DNA from: an uncultured Flavobacteriaceae bacterium
Lineage (GTDB): Bacteria; Bacteroidota; Bacteroidia; Flavobacteriales; Flavobacteriaceae
Length of the DNA: 64,000 nucleotides
Assembly: GCA_937929935.1 (NCBI GenBank)
Contig: CALFUL010000011.1
Span: 124,001-188,000, forward strand
Reading direction: 5' to 3'
Below, one piece after another: positions 27,364 through 36,658 of the stretch; the first letter of the stretch is position 1, and the number at the start of each line of letters is the position of its first letter. The position numbers and the translations under genes were made by a program. The notes below the pieces were generated by a model, which was not told the DNA's origin, searched no databases, and worked only from the letters and a program-made list of their open reading frames with translations.

Positions 27364-28917
27364 ATGTCGAAAATAGCAACTGAATTTGGTATTGATCAAG
27401 CCCTAAAAGCATTAGGCCTAAAAGAAATAAATAACGGAACCTCAACTGGTTCTGAAAATTTCTCATCCGGAGAAATTATAGCTTCCTATTCGCCAGTTGA
27501 TGGTGCATTAATTGGAAAGGTAAAAACTACTTCAAAAGCAGATTATGAAAAAGTAATGAAGGCTGCAACTTCAGCTTTTATAGACTGGCGCAAAAAACCC
27601 GCTCCTTTAAGAGGAGAAATTGTTAGACAGTTCGGTGAAAAACTGCGCGAGCTGAAAGAACCGCTTGGCAAACTAGTTTCTTACGAAATGGGAAAAAGCT
27701 ACCAAGAAGGCTTAGGCGAAGTTCAAGAAATGATTGACATCTGTGATTTTGCTGTCGGACTTTCAAGGCAATTACATGGTTTAACCATGCATTCTGAAAG
27801 ACCTGGCCATAGAATGTATGAACAATACCATCCTCTTGGGGTTGTAGGTATTATATCAGCATTTAACTTTCCGGTAGCTGTTTGGGCTTGGAATACTGCA
27901 TTAGCCTGGATTTGTGGCGATGTTTGTGTTTGGAAGCCTTCAGAGAAAACACCGTTATGCGGGGTTGCTTGTCAAAATATTGCTGCGGAAGTTCTTAAAG
28001 CCAATGGGCTGTCTGAAGGAATCTCATGCTTAATTAATGGCGATTATACGGTAGGAGAAATGATGACCAGTGACAATCGTATTCCGCTAGTTTCAGCTAC
28101 TGGGTCTATTAGAATGGGAAAAATTGTTGCTCAAGCAGTTGCAGCACGCTTAGGTAAATCTTTATTAGAATTAGGCGGCAATAACGCCATCATTGTTACC
28201 CCCGATGCAGACATTAAAATGACCGTAATCGGAGCTGTTTTTGGAGCTGTCGGAACAGCAGGGCAGCGTTGTACTTCAACACGTAGATTAATTATTCATG
28301 AATCTATTTACGATACCGTAAAAGAAGCTGTAGTTACAGCCTATGGTCAATTGAAAATTGGAAACCCTTTAGATGAAAAAAACCATGTAGGACCTTTAAT
28401 TGATACAGATGCCGTAGCACACTATAATAATGCACTACAAAAAGTTGTTGCAGAAGGTGGTAATATCATTGTTGAAGGTGGTGTTCTAGAAGGTTCAGGA
28501 TATGAAAGTGGTTGTTACGTTAAACCTGCTATTGCTGAAGCAGAAAATACTTTCGAAATTGTTCAACATGAAACTTTCGCACCTGTCTTGTACCTACTTA
28601 AGTATTCAGGAAATATAGAAAATGCCGTTGCCATTCAAAACGGAGTTGTACAAGGGTTGTCTTCAGCTATTATGACAAATAACCTTCGTGAAGCAGAACA
28701 CTTTTTAAGTCATTACGGAAGCGATTGCGGTATTGCTAATGTCAATATTGGTACTTCTGGAGCAGAAATTGGAGGTGCCTTTGGTGGTGAAAAAGAAACA
28801 GGTGGGGGTAGAGAAAGTGGCTCTGATGCTTGGAAAATATACATGCGACGTCAAACCAATACCATTAATTATACTACTGAGTTACCACTAGCTCAAGGAA
28901 TAAAATTTGATTTATAA
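27364..28917 (+). CDS. Aldehyde dehydrogenase, ALDH7 (alpha-aminoadipate semialdehyde dehydrogenase) type
   Basis: 517-residue NAD-dependent dehydrogenase. Glu269 (LLELGGNN) and catalytic Cys303 (GQRCTSTRR) are in place, with the ALDH7-type stretches HPLGVVGIISAFNFPVAVWA, HETFAPVLYLLKY and ETGGGRESGSDAWK, which match antiquitin closely. ALDH7 proteins oxidise 2-aminoadipate 6-semialdehyde in lysine breakdown; other aldehydes are possible. It stands alone between terminators. No lysine aminotransferase is near, so the pathway is inferred from family only. Confidence 0.9.
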   Translation: MSKIATEFGIDQALKALGLKEINNGTSTGSENFSSGEIIASYSPVDGALIGKVKTTSKADYEKVMKAATSAFIDWRKKPAPLRGEIVRQFGEKLRELKEPLGKLVSYEMGKSYQEGLGEVQEMIDICDFAVGLSRQLHGLTMHSERPGHRMYEQYHPLGVVGIISAFNFPVAVWAWNTALAWICGDVCVWKPSEKTPLCGVACQNIAAEVLKANGLSEGISCLINGDYTVGEMMTSDNRIPLVSATGSIRMGKIVAQAVAARLGKSLLELGGNNAIIVTPDADIKMTVIGAVFGAVGTAGQRCTSTRRLIIHESIYDTVKEAVVTAYGQLKIGNPLDEKNHVGPLIDTDAVAHYNNALQKVVAEGGNIIVEGGVLEGSGYESGCYVKPAIAEAENTFEIVQHETFAPVLYLLKYSGNIENAVAIQNGVVQGLSSAIMTNNLREAEHFLSHYGSDCGIANVNIGTSGAEIGGAFGGEKETGGGRESGSDAWKIYMRRQTNTINYTTELPLAQGIKFDL

Positions 28918-28942
28918 TTCAAAATTCTTAAAATCAATAAAT

Positions 28943-28973
28943 AGGCTCCGCAATTGCGTGGCCTTTCTTTTTT
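28943..28973 (+). terminator. Rho-independent terminator after ALDH7 gene
   Basis: AGGC/GCCT outer and CGCAATTGCG inner self-complementary segments form an interrupted stem at 28943-28964, then a T-rich run. Confidence 0.8.
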
Positions 28974-29097
28974 GATTCGTCTATCAACACATACTTAGAT
29001 ATTTACGCTCATTATTTTTAGGAAATAATGGCCAAAATTTAACATTTTTAGTATTTTTTTAATACATTGTGGCTGAAACACTAAATTTTATTGAAAA

Positions 29098-30009
29098 ATG
29101 ACAAAAACAACAACGAACCTGTTGCTGATGCTTATTACCATTTTGGCAGGTACTTATTTCTTCATTACATGCTGCAGTAGTTGTGGCATGGCAAATGCAG
29201 AAGAAGAACCAGTTAAAGAGGCGGTGGTAGCCCCAGTAGCTCAAAAAGCAACTTCTTATCCATTCGCTTTTAGTGATGGAGATTTTGCTGTGAACAAAAA
29301 CGACAATTACAACTTTAATGCGTCGTCATCTGAATTCTTAACACCAGTATCACAAAATGTGACCGATGGAGTCGTTAAATTGAAAGATTACCTTAGCGCA
29401 AATGCTGGCAAGGCAATTAATCTTACTGGTTATTACAAAGGTGATGAAACCAACACTACTGCATTTCCTAATTTGGGTTTAGCACGTGCTAATTCAGTTA
29501 AAAACCATTTAGTAGCCAATGGCGTTGATTCAAGACAAATCAATACTACTGGTAAATTAATGGGTGATATGTTGGCGCAAGATGGCGTTTATTTAGGCCC
29601 TATCTCATATGGTTTAGATGCCATGGCAGATAACGGTGATGAAATGAAAGCATTATTTGACAAGATAAATGCGAATCCGTTAGTTCTTAACTTTCAGACC
29701 AATCAGGCAGAAATTAATCTTTCAGCTGAACAACGTCAGAAGGTTGCTGATATTTCTCGCTATTTAGACAAAGTTGCTGGTGCTACATGTACCGCTACTG
29801 GTCATACGGATAGTCAAGGACCCGCAAATACCAATCAATTTTTAGGTCAAGAAAGAGCTGATTTTGCGAAAAGCTACTTGACTAGAAATGGAATTCCTTC
29901 AGCAAAAATAGTTGCTTCTTCTAAAGGTGAAACTCAACCAATTGCAGATAATATGAATGCTGCTGGTAGAGCAAAAAACAGAAGAACAGTAGTAACACTA
30001 AACAATTAA
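29098..30009 (+). CDS. OmpA-like protein with two tandem OmpA-type domains
   Basis: Outer-membrane or periplasmic anchor protein, 303 aa. An N-terminal helix (about 5-24, ending FITCCSSCG) may be a signal or membrane anchor; the Cys cluster could carry lipid. Residues 75-150 form a weak OmpA-like domain with LARANSVKNHLVANGVDSRQ. Residues 196-300 form a clear one: LNFQTNQAEI, GHTDSQGPANTNQFLGQERA and GRAKNRRTVV, the peptidoglycan-binding loop. It is 24 bases ahead of a membrane protein with a helix-hairpin-helix-like domain and probably co-transcribed. Confidence 0.87.
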   Translation: MTKTTTNLLLMLITILAGTYFFITCCSSCGMANAEEEPVKEAVVAPVAQKATSYPFAFSDGDFAVNKNDNYNFNASSSEFLTPVSQNVTDGVVKLKDYLSANAGKAINLTGYYKGDETNTTAFPNLGLARANSVKNHLVANGVDSRQINTTGKLMGDMLAQDGVYLGPISYGLDAMADNGDEMKALFDKINANPLVLNFQTNQAEINLSAEQRQKVADISRYLDKVAGATCTATGHTDSQGPANTNQFLGQERADFAKSYLTRNGIPSAKIVASSKGETQPIADNMNAAGRAKNRRTVVTLNN

Positions 30010-30033
30010 TTAACTTAATAAAAATAGAATAAC

Positions 30034-30630
30034 ATGGATTTTGAAAATATGAATATTTGGTGCTGGTTGATTCCTGCTTTAACAGGTCTAATTTGTGGTC
30101 TTATTGGCTACTATTGGGGTAAAGGGTCAAGTACCACAATTGATACTTCTGGAGATTTAAAAATCTGGAAGGATAAAAATGCGAAACTTCAAGCTGATTT
30201 AGATGCTTGTAATAATAAGATAAAAGTTGGTGCTGCAACTGCTGGCGTTGCTGCTGTTGCCTCTATGACACCTTCTAAACCTAAGGTTTCAACACCTAAA
30301 GTTGCTACTCCTTCTGTTTCTGAGAGTCTAGGTTTTAATGCAGATGCTGCTAAGGTTGCATTTGGCAAGAAAATCAAGATAGATGATTTGAAAGTTGTTG
30401 AAGGTATCGGACCAAAAATTGCTGGTATGTTTAACGATGGAGGAATTAGAACATGGAGAGCCCTATCTGAAGCTTCTGTTGCAGACTGTCAAAAAATTCT
30501 TGATGGTGGTGGTGAACGTTATAAAATTCACAACCCTGGTTCATGGCCTCTTCAAGCTAAGATGGCTTATGAAGGTAAATGGGCTGAGCTTGTTAAATGG
30601 CAAAGCGAACATGATCACGGAAGATTATAA
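30034..30630 (+). CDS. Membrane-anchored protein with helix-hairpin-helix-like C-terminal domain
   Basis: 198 aa. One N-terminal membrane helix (about 5-26, WCWLIPALTGLICGLIGYYW), an Ala/Pro/Lys-rich linker (60-95), and a C-terminal domain starting DDLKVVEGIGPKIAGMFNDG with GIGPKI as in helix-hairpin-helix or DUF4332-type folds. These usually bind nucleic acid, but on a membrane protein paired with OmpA the domain may serve in protein contacts. Exact role unknown. Ends before a strong bidirectional terminator. Confidence 0.75.
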   Translation: MDFENMNIWCWLIPALTGLICGLIGYYWGKGSSTTIDTSGDLKIWKDKNAKLQADLDACNNKIKVGAATAGVAAVASMTPSKPKVSTPKVATPSVSESLGFNADAAKVAFGKKIKIDDLKVVEGIGPKIAGMFNDGGIRTWRALSEASVADCQKILDGGGERYKIHNPGSWPLQAKMAYEGKWAELVKWQSEHDHGRL

Positions 30631-30645
30631 GAACTTCTGAAAACT

Positions 30646-30680
30646 AAAAAACTCGATTCAATTGAATCGAGTTTTTTTTT
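30646..30680. terminator. Bidirectional terminator between convergent genes
   Basis: A perfect 32-base palindrome, arms 30646-30661 and 30662-30677 with ACTCGATTCAA in the left arm, flanked by A-run on one side and T-run on the other. It can stop transcription from the OmpA-pair side and the desaturase side. Confidence 0.88.
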
Positions 30681-30699
30681 ATGCTTATTCTAAAAGTGT

Positions 30700-31695
30700 T
30701 TAAATCATTCCGTTGGCTTCAACCCATTTGAATCTATATTGATCCTCAGGAAATTTCATGCGTTCAGCAATTCGCTGTAAACGATCTGGTAATCGCATCA
30801 AATAATCTCTTGCCTTTTCAGCTTCATCAGTTAAGCCACGAATTGCATCAACCTCCCAATAGGCATTTAGTTTTTTAAGTATTTCAATATAATCTTGAGC
30901 TGTATATACCCCTAGACGCTGGGCACAGTTTGAAAAATTTTCAAAAGCCTCGCCAATACTACCTCCAGATTCACGAAGAAAATGTGCAGGCATTATTATT
31001 TTCTTTTTCATCATATCAGTAAAAGCAATCATCATACCTGAAGGGTCCTCACCAAAAATAGTCTTCACAAATTCTCTGTAAGCCAAATGATGACGCATTT
31101 CGTCACCAGCTATAATAGTACACATTTTACCTAGTAAAGCGTTTCCTTTTTTCTTCGCCATTTGACCTACTCTCTTATGTGAGATATTGGTCGCTAATTC
31201 TTGAAAAGTAGTATATACAAAGTTCTTGTATGGGTCTCTGTCAGTACCAATATCAAAACCATCACTAATTAAATGTTGCGTGGTAATTTCAATCTCTCTC
31301 ATGTTTACTCGACCTGACAAATAGAGGTATTTATTTAAAACATCGCCATGACGGTTTTCTTCACCGGTCCAGGCGCGTACCCACTTTGACCAACCATTGG
31401 GTTTGCCATCGTGTTGATTAATACCCTCAACATCCATCAACCATGATTCATAGGTTGGTAACGCTTCTTCAGTAATTGTATCAGCTACCATGGTTACCCA
31501 AAAATCATAACCCAATTCTTTTGACTCACCACGTAATTGTTCAACTGCATCTAAAAAATTATCTGATTGTGAATCAGGTAAAAAATCAGTGGGTTGCCAA
31601 ATGTCTTCTACAGGTATAAGAAAATCTTTCATATACCCTTCAACCTTGTGTTCTATAGCTTGCATTACTTCAAGCCTAATGTTCTTTTGAACCAT
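30700..31695 (-). CDS. Acyl-ACP desaturase (soluble diiron)
   Basis: Introduces a cis double bond into acyl chains on ACP, adjusting membrane fluidity. Soluble ferritin-like diiron protein of 331 aa: Glu76 or 77 with EENRH at 112-116, a second pair with Glu166 (TFQELATNISH) and DEMRHH at 198-203, the two ExxH patterns binding iron. The sequence near NGWSKWVRAWTGEENRHGD is highly typical. It stands alone on the minus strand after the bidirectional terminator. A cold-adaptive role is inferred. Confidence 0.93.
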   Translation of the reverse strand: MVQKNIRLEVMQAIEHKVEGYMKDFLIPVEDIWQPTDFLPDSQSDNFLDAVEQLRGESKELGYDFWVTMVADTITEEALPTYESWLMDVEGINQHDGKPNGWSKWVRAWTGEENRHGDVLNKYLYLSGRVNMREIEITTQHLISDGFDIGTDRDPYKNFVYTTFQELATNISHKRVGQMAKKKGNALLGKMCTIIAGDEMRHHLAYREFVKTIFGEDPSGMMIAFTDMMKKKIIMPAHFLRESGGSIGEAFENFSNCAQRLGVYTAQDYIEILKKLNAYWEVDAIRGLTDEAEKARDYLMRLPDRLQRIAERMKFPEDQYRFKWVEANGMI

Positions 31696-31756
31696 GTAAA
31701 AGTTTTTTCAAATTTCTAAAATAAATAGCAGTTAACACCCTTTTGAATGCAGTTTT

Positions 31757-32491
31757 TTAATTTCTGCCATTTTCATCTGGGTAGAGTTCGTGTAAAGGTT
31801 CGCTCTGCCAAAATTCTTTTGTGTCAACATCCATAATAGTAAGAGGCCCTTTAAAAGCAGCTCCGGTGTCTAAATTCCAAACATTAGCAGCTTTTAAAGG
31901 ATTGCATATTCCAAAACGTGAAATAGGAGTATGACCAATAAAAATTTCATTATAAAGTTTAAGTCTAGAGGGATATTTGCTGTCATTCACTTTTAACGAA
32001 GGGTCCATTGACATTGCCAATTCCCACAACGTTCTATCCCAATAAAAAGATTTAGTTAGAAATTCAAAGTTTACACCTTTTAAACTTGTGAAGCCTGCGT
32101 GTAAAAACAATCTATTTTTATCATCAAGATGGTATTTTTTTAAGCTTGTGAAAAAAGTCATGTGACTCTCTATTTTGCTTTTGCTTACATTTTCATAAGA
32201 ATTCATAGTTGATTGACCCCCATGCTGAACCCACATTGGGTTGTCATCATCGCCCAACAACCAATTAAAACATAATTCATCATGATTTCCTTTTGTGAAG
32301 ATACAATTGTGCGTTTTGTTCAAGTCTATTAAAAGATCAATAGTTTCAACTGCTTCACTCCATCCGTCAACATAATCCCCTAAAAAAATCAACAAATCAT
32401 CTTTGGTAACTTCAGCGCGCTCCAACACCTGTTTTAGTCCTCTAAAACCTGAATGAATATCTCCTACAACAAGAGTTCGCTTTGTTTTCAT
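31757..32491 (-). CDS. Metallophosphoesterase (serine/threonine phosphatase-like)
   Basis: Two-metal phosphoesterase: GDIHSGFRGL (metal site 1), GDYVDGWSEA (shared Asp), GNHDE (Asn/His) and HAGF plus IGHTP further on, in the classic order. 244 aa is close to bacterial PPP or ApaH-like enzymes, so it may dephosphorylate proteins or Np4N. ATG 32491 overlaps the upstream zinc-ribbon gene by four bases (ATGA), so both are coupled. Substrate not evident. Confidence 0.88.
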   Translation of the reverse strand: MKTKRTLVVGDIHSGFRGLKQVLERAEVTKDDLLIFLGDYVDGWSEAVETIDLLIDLNKTHNCIFTKGNHDELCFNWLLGDDDNPMWVQHGGQSTMNSYENVSKSKIESHMTFFTSLKKYHLDDKNRLFLHAGFTSLKGVNFEFLTKSFYWDRTLWELAMSMDPSLKVNDSKYPSRLKLYNEIFIGHTPISRFGICNPLKAANVWNLDTGAAFKGPLTIMDVDTKEFWQSEPLHELYPDENGRN

Positions 32492-33576
32492 TGTGCAAAA
32501 ATCGCAATTATCGTAATAACAAGAATCACAAATAGTATTAAAAAAAAGATTTTCCAGAAAGAATAGGGTCTTGTACCGCTTAATGCGCCTGTTTGACCGT
32601 TGATATAAAAATGATATTCTTTTCCGTTAAATCGATATGAGCTTATATATAATGGTAAAAGTACGTGCTTGAATGTTTCATCTGCAAGTTTAATGTCAGC
32701 ATGATGAATTCGCTGGGTATCTCCGCCAATATTACGGCGAATCCAGTTGTGTGCAATTTTTTTTGCCTCTTGAAAAGATTGATGATGCCCTTCTTTTAAA
32801 GAAACCGAATATTTCTCAGTAACAAAACCAGAAAGATACTTTGAATTAAATAAGGTTAGCTCTTTCATATTCCAAAAAGATACTTTAGCCGGTATGTTTC
32901 TACGCTTTTTTTGAGAAGCATTAATCAGAATATCATCAATAAACCCTTTTACTGAGCCCGAAACAGGTGACCATCTTGTTTTTTGCACCTGTTGAGTTCG
33001 CATTCCGTTTTTAGTTCTTACTCGTCTTGTTTCATAGTAATAATCGCCACGTTGCCCTTGGTAAGTGGCAGAAAGATTAGTGTCAAAGGTCCAATAAGGC
33101 ACATAAAGCCCGTGAAGTCCTTCTGGATCTAAAGCAGCTCTTTTCAGTTTATTTGGGGCAAACCAAATACTGCCAACCCAATTTTTAAAAATACCTCTTG
33201 CCTTAGATACATCTAACTGAAAAGGTATAATCGCCCCTGGTAGAATCCACCCCTCTTGTTCAATATCTTCTCTGATTAAAGGTTCGCCGCAATACACACA
33301 ACTAAGCGATTTATAATTTTCTTCAACATGTTGGTTAGCACCGCAATGCTTACAATTCAACAAATCTATAGAATTGGTATACGCGTTCTCACCCACCACT
33401 TTTAAATAGTGTTGTAGTTCTAGTTCTTCAAAACTACTTTTGGTTTGTTCAATAAATTCTTCATAACCACAATATTCACATTTTAATTGATGTGAACCGG
33501 GCTTGAATTTAAGCTCTGCCCCACAGTTGGCGCATGGCTTTTTATGTTCAGAATTTATTGTTTCGCTTTCTTGCAT
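32488..33576 (-). CDS. Zinc-ribbon membrane protein (YdjG-like)
   Basis: 362 aa. Two zinc ribbons lie in the first 80 residues (CANCGAE...CEYCGYE, CKHCGANQ...CVYCGEP). A middle domain without known motif follows (WILPGAIIPFQLDVSKARG, TRWSPVSGSVKGFIDDILI) and one C-terminal membrane helix at about 341-361. It is followed by an overlapping phosphatase and preceded by an SPFH gene. This recalls B. subtilis YdjG, which works with YdjH, YdjI (SPFH) and PspA at the membrane. No PspA gene is seen here. The link is inferred from layout and architecture. Confidence 0.7.
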   Translation of the reverse strand: MQESETINSEHKKPCANCGAELKFKPGSHQLKCEYCGYEEFIEQTKSSFEELELQHYLKVVGENAYTNSIDLLNCKHCGANQHVEENYKSLSCVYCGEPLIREDIEQEGWILPGAIIPFQLDVSKARGIFKNWVGSIWFAPNKLKRAALDPEGLHGLYVPYWTFDTNLSATYQGQRGDYYYETRRVRTKNGMRTQQVQKTRWSPVSGSVKGFIDDILINASQKKRRNIPAKVSFWNMKELTLFNSKYLSGFVTEKYSVSLKEGHHQSFQEAKKIAHNWIRRNIGGDTQRIHHADIKLADETFKHVLLPLYISSYRFNGKEYHFYINGQTGALSGTRPYSFWKIFFLILFVILVITIIAIFAQ

Positions 33577-33607
33577 TGATGCTTAAATGGAAGTTGAGTT
33601 GAAAAAG

Positions 33608-33642
33608 TCTTCCTCTAACCCCTCTGAATAGAGGGGGCTAGC
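33608..33642. repeat. REP-like GC-rich palindrome, copy 6
   Basis: CCCCTCTGAATAGAGGGGG (33619-33637) with TCTTCCTCTAA upstream, between the zinc-ribbon and SPFH genes. Confidence 0.65.
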
Positions 33643-33660
33643 TTCATGTGTTTTCTTTAA

Positions 33661-34794
33661 TTATACCTTTGGCAATGGTGGTGGTGTGCTACCGCCTAAG
33701 AATGGTTTTAATTCTTCTACTTCTTTGAGGGCTGCCCAATTTTGCATTCCTTGTTTCCAAACTAAAGAATCTCTATTTATAGTTCTGGCAGCAAACAATT
33801 CTTTCAATTTATCAATTGAAACTGGCCCCATTTGTTGCCCATTTACAGCATAGTGATACATGGATTGAGTTGGCATTGGTGGCGGACTCATTTGCGATTG
33901 AGTAGCGCCAAAAGGTTGCTGACCTACTTGTGGGTTCATCATACCACCCATTTGTTGTGCGAGCACAAAGCCCATACCCATGCCCATACCAGCACCTGCG
34001 GTTCCGCCCTCATTTTTAGCAGCAAGTTCCATCGCTTTTGCAGCCTTAAATTGAGCAAGTTTACCCATGTCTAATTTATTAAGTCGGCTGTATTCAAAAA
34101 TTTCCTTTTTAAGTTCTTCAGGCATTGATACATTTTCAATGTAGAACTTTTCAAGTTCTATACCTACACGCCCAAATTCTGGTTGCATTACCTCTTGACA
34201 GGTTTCTGATAATTCTGAAGTATTCGCTGCATATAATTCAATAGGAAGATTAGCTTCACCTACCGTATCTGTAAACCGAGTTACAATTAAACTTTTCAAA
34301 TGCTCATTAATCTCAAAATTTGTGAAATTACCATCTGTTCCTACTACATCTACAACAAATTTACCAGGGTCATTAATTTTAAAACTGTAGGTGCCAAAAG
34401 CTCTTAATTCTACTAATCCGAAACGTTCATCACTGAGCATAAAAGGATTTTTTGTTCCCCATTTTTCGTCAGTGAACAATCGTGTATTCACAAAATATAC
34501 TTCAGCTTTAAACGGACTATCAAAACCATATTTCCATCCTTTTAAAGTAGTTAAAATAGGAAGGTTTTGCGTATTCAACGTATACGTGCCGGCTGTGAAA
34601 ACATCAGCCAGTTGGCCTTCATTGATAAATACGGCAGTCTGCCCTTCACGTACAATTAGCTTTGCATTATTTTTTATTTCATTTTGATAACGTTCAAAAC
34701 GATGTACAATGGTATCATCATTCGTGTCAAGCCATTCGACAATATCAATAAATTCATGACTAAGTTTCTTTTTAATTTCATCGAATATGCTCAT
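33661..34794 (-). CDS. SPFH domain protein with C-terminal GYF-like domain (YdjI-like)
   Basis: 377 aa. The first 200 residues are an SPFH/virion-core-type domain (RHFERYQNEIKNNAKLIVRE-like region, FGLVELRAFGTYSFKINDPG), then a Gly/Met/Gln/Pro-rich linker (about 260-315). It ends in a GYF_2-like domain with YHYAVNGQQMGPVSIDKLKE, probably for binding proline-rich partners. SPFH proteins form membrane-associated rings and sense envelope stress. Zinc-ribbon and phosphatase genes follow on the strand after a REP-like repeat; together they may form a membrane-stress module. Confidence 0.8.
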   Translation of the reverse strand: MSIFDEIKKKLSHEFIDIVEWLDTNDDTIVHRFERYQNEIKNNAKLIVREGQTAVFINEGQLADVFTAGTYTLNTQNLPILTTLKGWKYGFDSPFKAEVYFVNTRLFTDEKWGTKNPFMLSDERFGLVELRAFGTYSFKINDPGKFVVDVVGTDGNFTNFEINEHLKSLIVTRFTDTVGEANLPIELYAANTSELSETCQEVMQPEFGRVGIELEKFYIENVSMPEELKKEIFEYSRLNKLDMGKLAQFKAAKAMELAAKNEGGTAGAGMGMGMGFVLAQQMGGMMNPQVGQQPFGATQSQMSPPPMPTQSMYHYAVNGQQMGPVSIDKLKELFAARTINRDSLVWKQGMQNWAALKEVEELKPFLGGSTPPPLPKV

Positions 34795-34858
34795 AACAAA
34801 AAGTTTTATTGTTGTTTATAAGTTACTGTTTTATGTAAAATGTTACAAAATCAAATTA

Positions 34859-34866
34859 CAAATTTA
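34859..34866 (-). promoter_or_regulatory. Candidate -7 box for the SPFH gene
   Basis: TAAATTTG on the minus strand fits TAnnTTTG, 65 bases before the ATG at 34794. No TTG at a good -33 distance. Confidence 0.35.
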
Positions 34867-34945
34867 TCCTATCTATAAATCAGCATGAATATACTGAAGT
34901 AAACATAAATTGTCATTATCTTGGCCTACAAAGTCTTTATGAATT

Positions 34946-35890
34946 ATGAAAGATGTGTATTGTATTGGCGAACTTCTCATTGATTTTATTGCCGAAAATC
35001 AGGGCAAAGATTTATCTAAAGCTAAAGAGTTTACCAAAAAACCTGGCGGCGCACCTGCTAATGTTGCTTGCGCTATTGCAAAATTAGGGGGTAGCAGTAA
35101 ATTTATAGGCAGTGTTGGTGATGACCCATTTGGGCATTATCTTTTGAACATATTAAAAGAAAATAATGTTGATATAACATTAGCTCAAAAAGTAAGAACC
35201 TTTACCACTTTAGCGTTTGTTTCTATAGACGAAGATGGTGAACGTGATTTTGTTTTCAGCCGTGGTGCTGATATCAAACTAGAATATAATCCTGAAGTCA
35301 AGAAGACTTTTACCAATAACATTATTCATTTGGGGGCCGCTACTGCTTTATTAGGCGGCAAGCTTGAGAAAACATATGGGCACTATTTCTTTGATGGGCT
35401 GACCCAAAATACTTTTATCAGTTTTGATCCAAATTTTAGAGCTGATCTTTGGCGAGATGAAGAAGAATTGTTTGTTAAAAAATGTATGCCGTTTATTGAA
35501 AAAGCTGATTTGTGTAAGTTCAGTTTAGAAGAAGCGCAACTTTTGTCAAGAAAAGAAGATTTAAACGAGGCTTGCGAAGTATTACATGATTTAGGAGCCA
35601 AAATAATTACCATAACCTTGGGTTCTGAAGGCACCTTAGTTAGTGCAAATCAGCAAAAAATTACCATACCAAGTATTGATGTTAAGCCCATTGATACAAC
35701 AGGTGCTGGAGATGCTTTTATAGGATGCTTACTTTACCAAATTGCTACTTTAAAAGACCCGCACGAAATTTTAACTGATTTTGAATTACTTAAAGAAATG
35801 GTGGGTAAAGCTAACAAAGCAGGAGCCTATACCACTACCGGATACGGTGCTATTTCTTCACTACCCGAATCAAGCATGGTCTTTGATTAA
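34946..35890 (+). CDS. PfkB family carbohydrate kinase, probable fructokinase
   Basis: 314 aa kinase of the ribokinase fold. KKPGGAPANVACAIAKLGGS near residues 33-52 and the active-site motif DTTGAGDAFIGC (about 250-261) are present, with DPNFRADLW typical of fructokinases. It likely phosphorylates fructose for entry into glycolysis. It converges on an SDR gene, whose 3' end overlaps it by four bases. No sugar transporter is in the window. Confidence 0.87.
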   Translation: MKDVYCIGELLIDFIAENQGKDLSKAKEFTKKPGGAPANVACAIAKLGGSSKFIGSVGDDPFGHYLLNILKENNVDITLAQKVRTFTTLAFVSIDEDGERDFVFSRGADIKLEYNPEVKKTFTNNIIHLGAATALLGGKLEKTYGHYFFDGLTQNTFISFDPNFRADLWRDEEELFVKKCMPFIEKADLCKFSLEEAQLLSRKEDLNEACEVLHDLGAKIITITLGSEGTLVSANQQKITIPSIDVKPIDTTGAGDAFIGCLLYQIATLKDPHEILTDFELLKEMVGKANKAGAYTTTGYGAISSLPESSMVFD

Positions 35891-36645
35891 AGCGCTTCTT
35901 TTTTGACTATTGTTGATGAAGCTTGAGCAGTGCACATAACCATTAAATCAGCAATGTTTACATGTGGTGGTCGTGTAACCACAAAGTGTACAATCTCAGC
36001 AACATCTTTAGGTTGTAACACTTCAAACCCTTGATATACTTTTTTAGCTCTTTCTAAATCGCCTTTGAATCTTACATCACTAAATTCAGTTTGAACCAAC
36101 CCGGGGTTTACAGCACCTACCCGTATACCATGTTCATTTAAATCAATTCGCATTCCTTGATTTATGGCATCAACTGCAAACTTGCTAGCGCAATACACAT
36201 TGCCTCTGGGGTAAACTTCTTTACCAGCTGTTGACCCTATATTGATGATGTGACCAGATTTTCGTTCAACCATTTGGGGTATTATTGCCTTTGAAACATA
36301 TAAAAGTCCTTTTACATTAATATCAATCATGGCATCCCAATCATCAGTACTTCCTTCTTGAATAAAATCAAGTCCATGAGCGTTGCCCGCATTATTTACT
36401 AAAATATCAATTTGTTGAAATTCAATAGGTAAGGTGCGAATACTCTCAACGACTTTTTTCTTTTGTCTGATGTCAAAATTCAAGGTATGAACCTTAGTTT
36501 TCAGGCCTAATGTTTTTTCTAGCTCATCTAATTTTTCTTGCCTTCTTCCGCAAAGAACTAAGGCAATATCATTTGAGGCAAATAGCTCTGCTATTGCCTT
36601 ACCAATTCCGCTTGTGGCCCCAGTTATTAATGCTGTTTTTTTCAT
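35887..36645 (-). CDS. SDR family oxidoreductase (YdfG-like)
   Basis: 252 aa classical SDR: TGATSGIGKA at residues 8-17, NNAGNAHG, catalytic Ser in INIGSTAG, and YCASK Tyr/Lys pair. The family (YdfG-type, 3-hydroxy acid or serine dehydrogenases) often reduces small 3-oxo compounds with NADPH. It follows the aldo-keto reductase gene by 13 bases on the same strand, suggesting a two-gene unit for carbonyl reduction. Substrate unknown. Confidence 0.88.
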   Translation of the reverse strand: MKKTALITGATSGIGKAIAELFASNDIALVLCGRRQEKLDELEKTLGLKTKVHTLNFDIRQKKKVVESIRTLPIEFQQIDILVNNAGNAHGLDFIQEGSTDDWDAMIDINVKGLLYVSKAIIPQMVERKSGHIINIGSTAGKEVYPRGNVYCASKFAVDAINQGMRIDLNEHGIRVGAVNPGLVQTEFSDVRFKGDLERAKKVYQGFEVLQPKDVAEIVHFVVTRPPHVNIADLMVMCTAQASSTIVKKEAL

Positions 36646-36658
36646 TTTTTATATTTAA

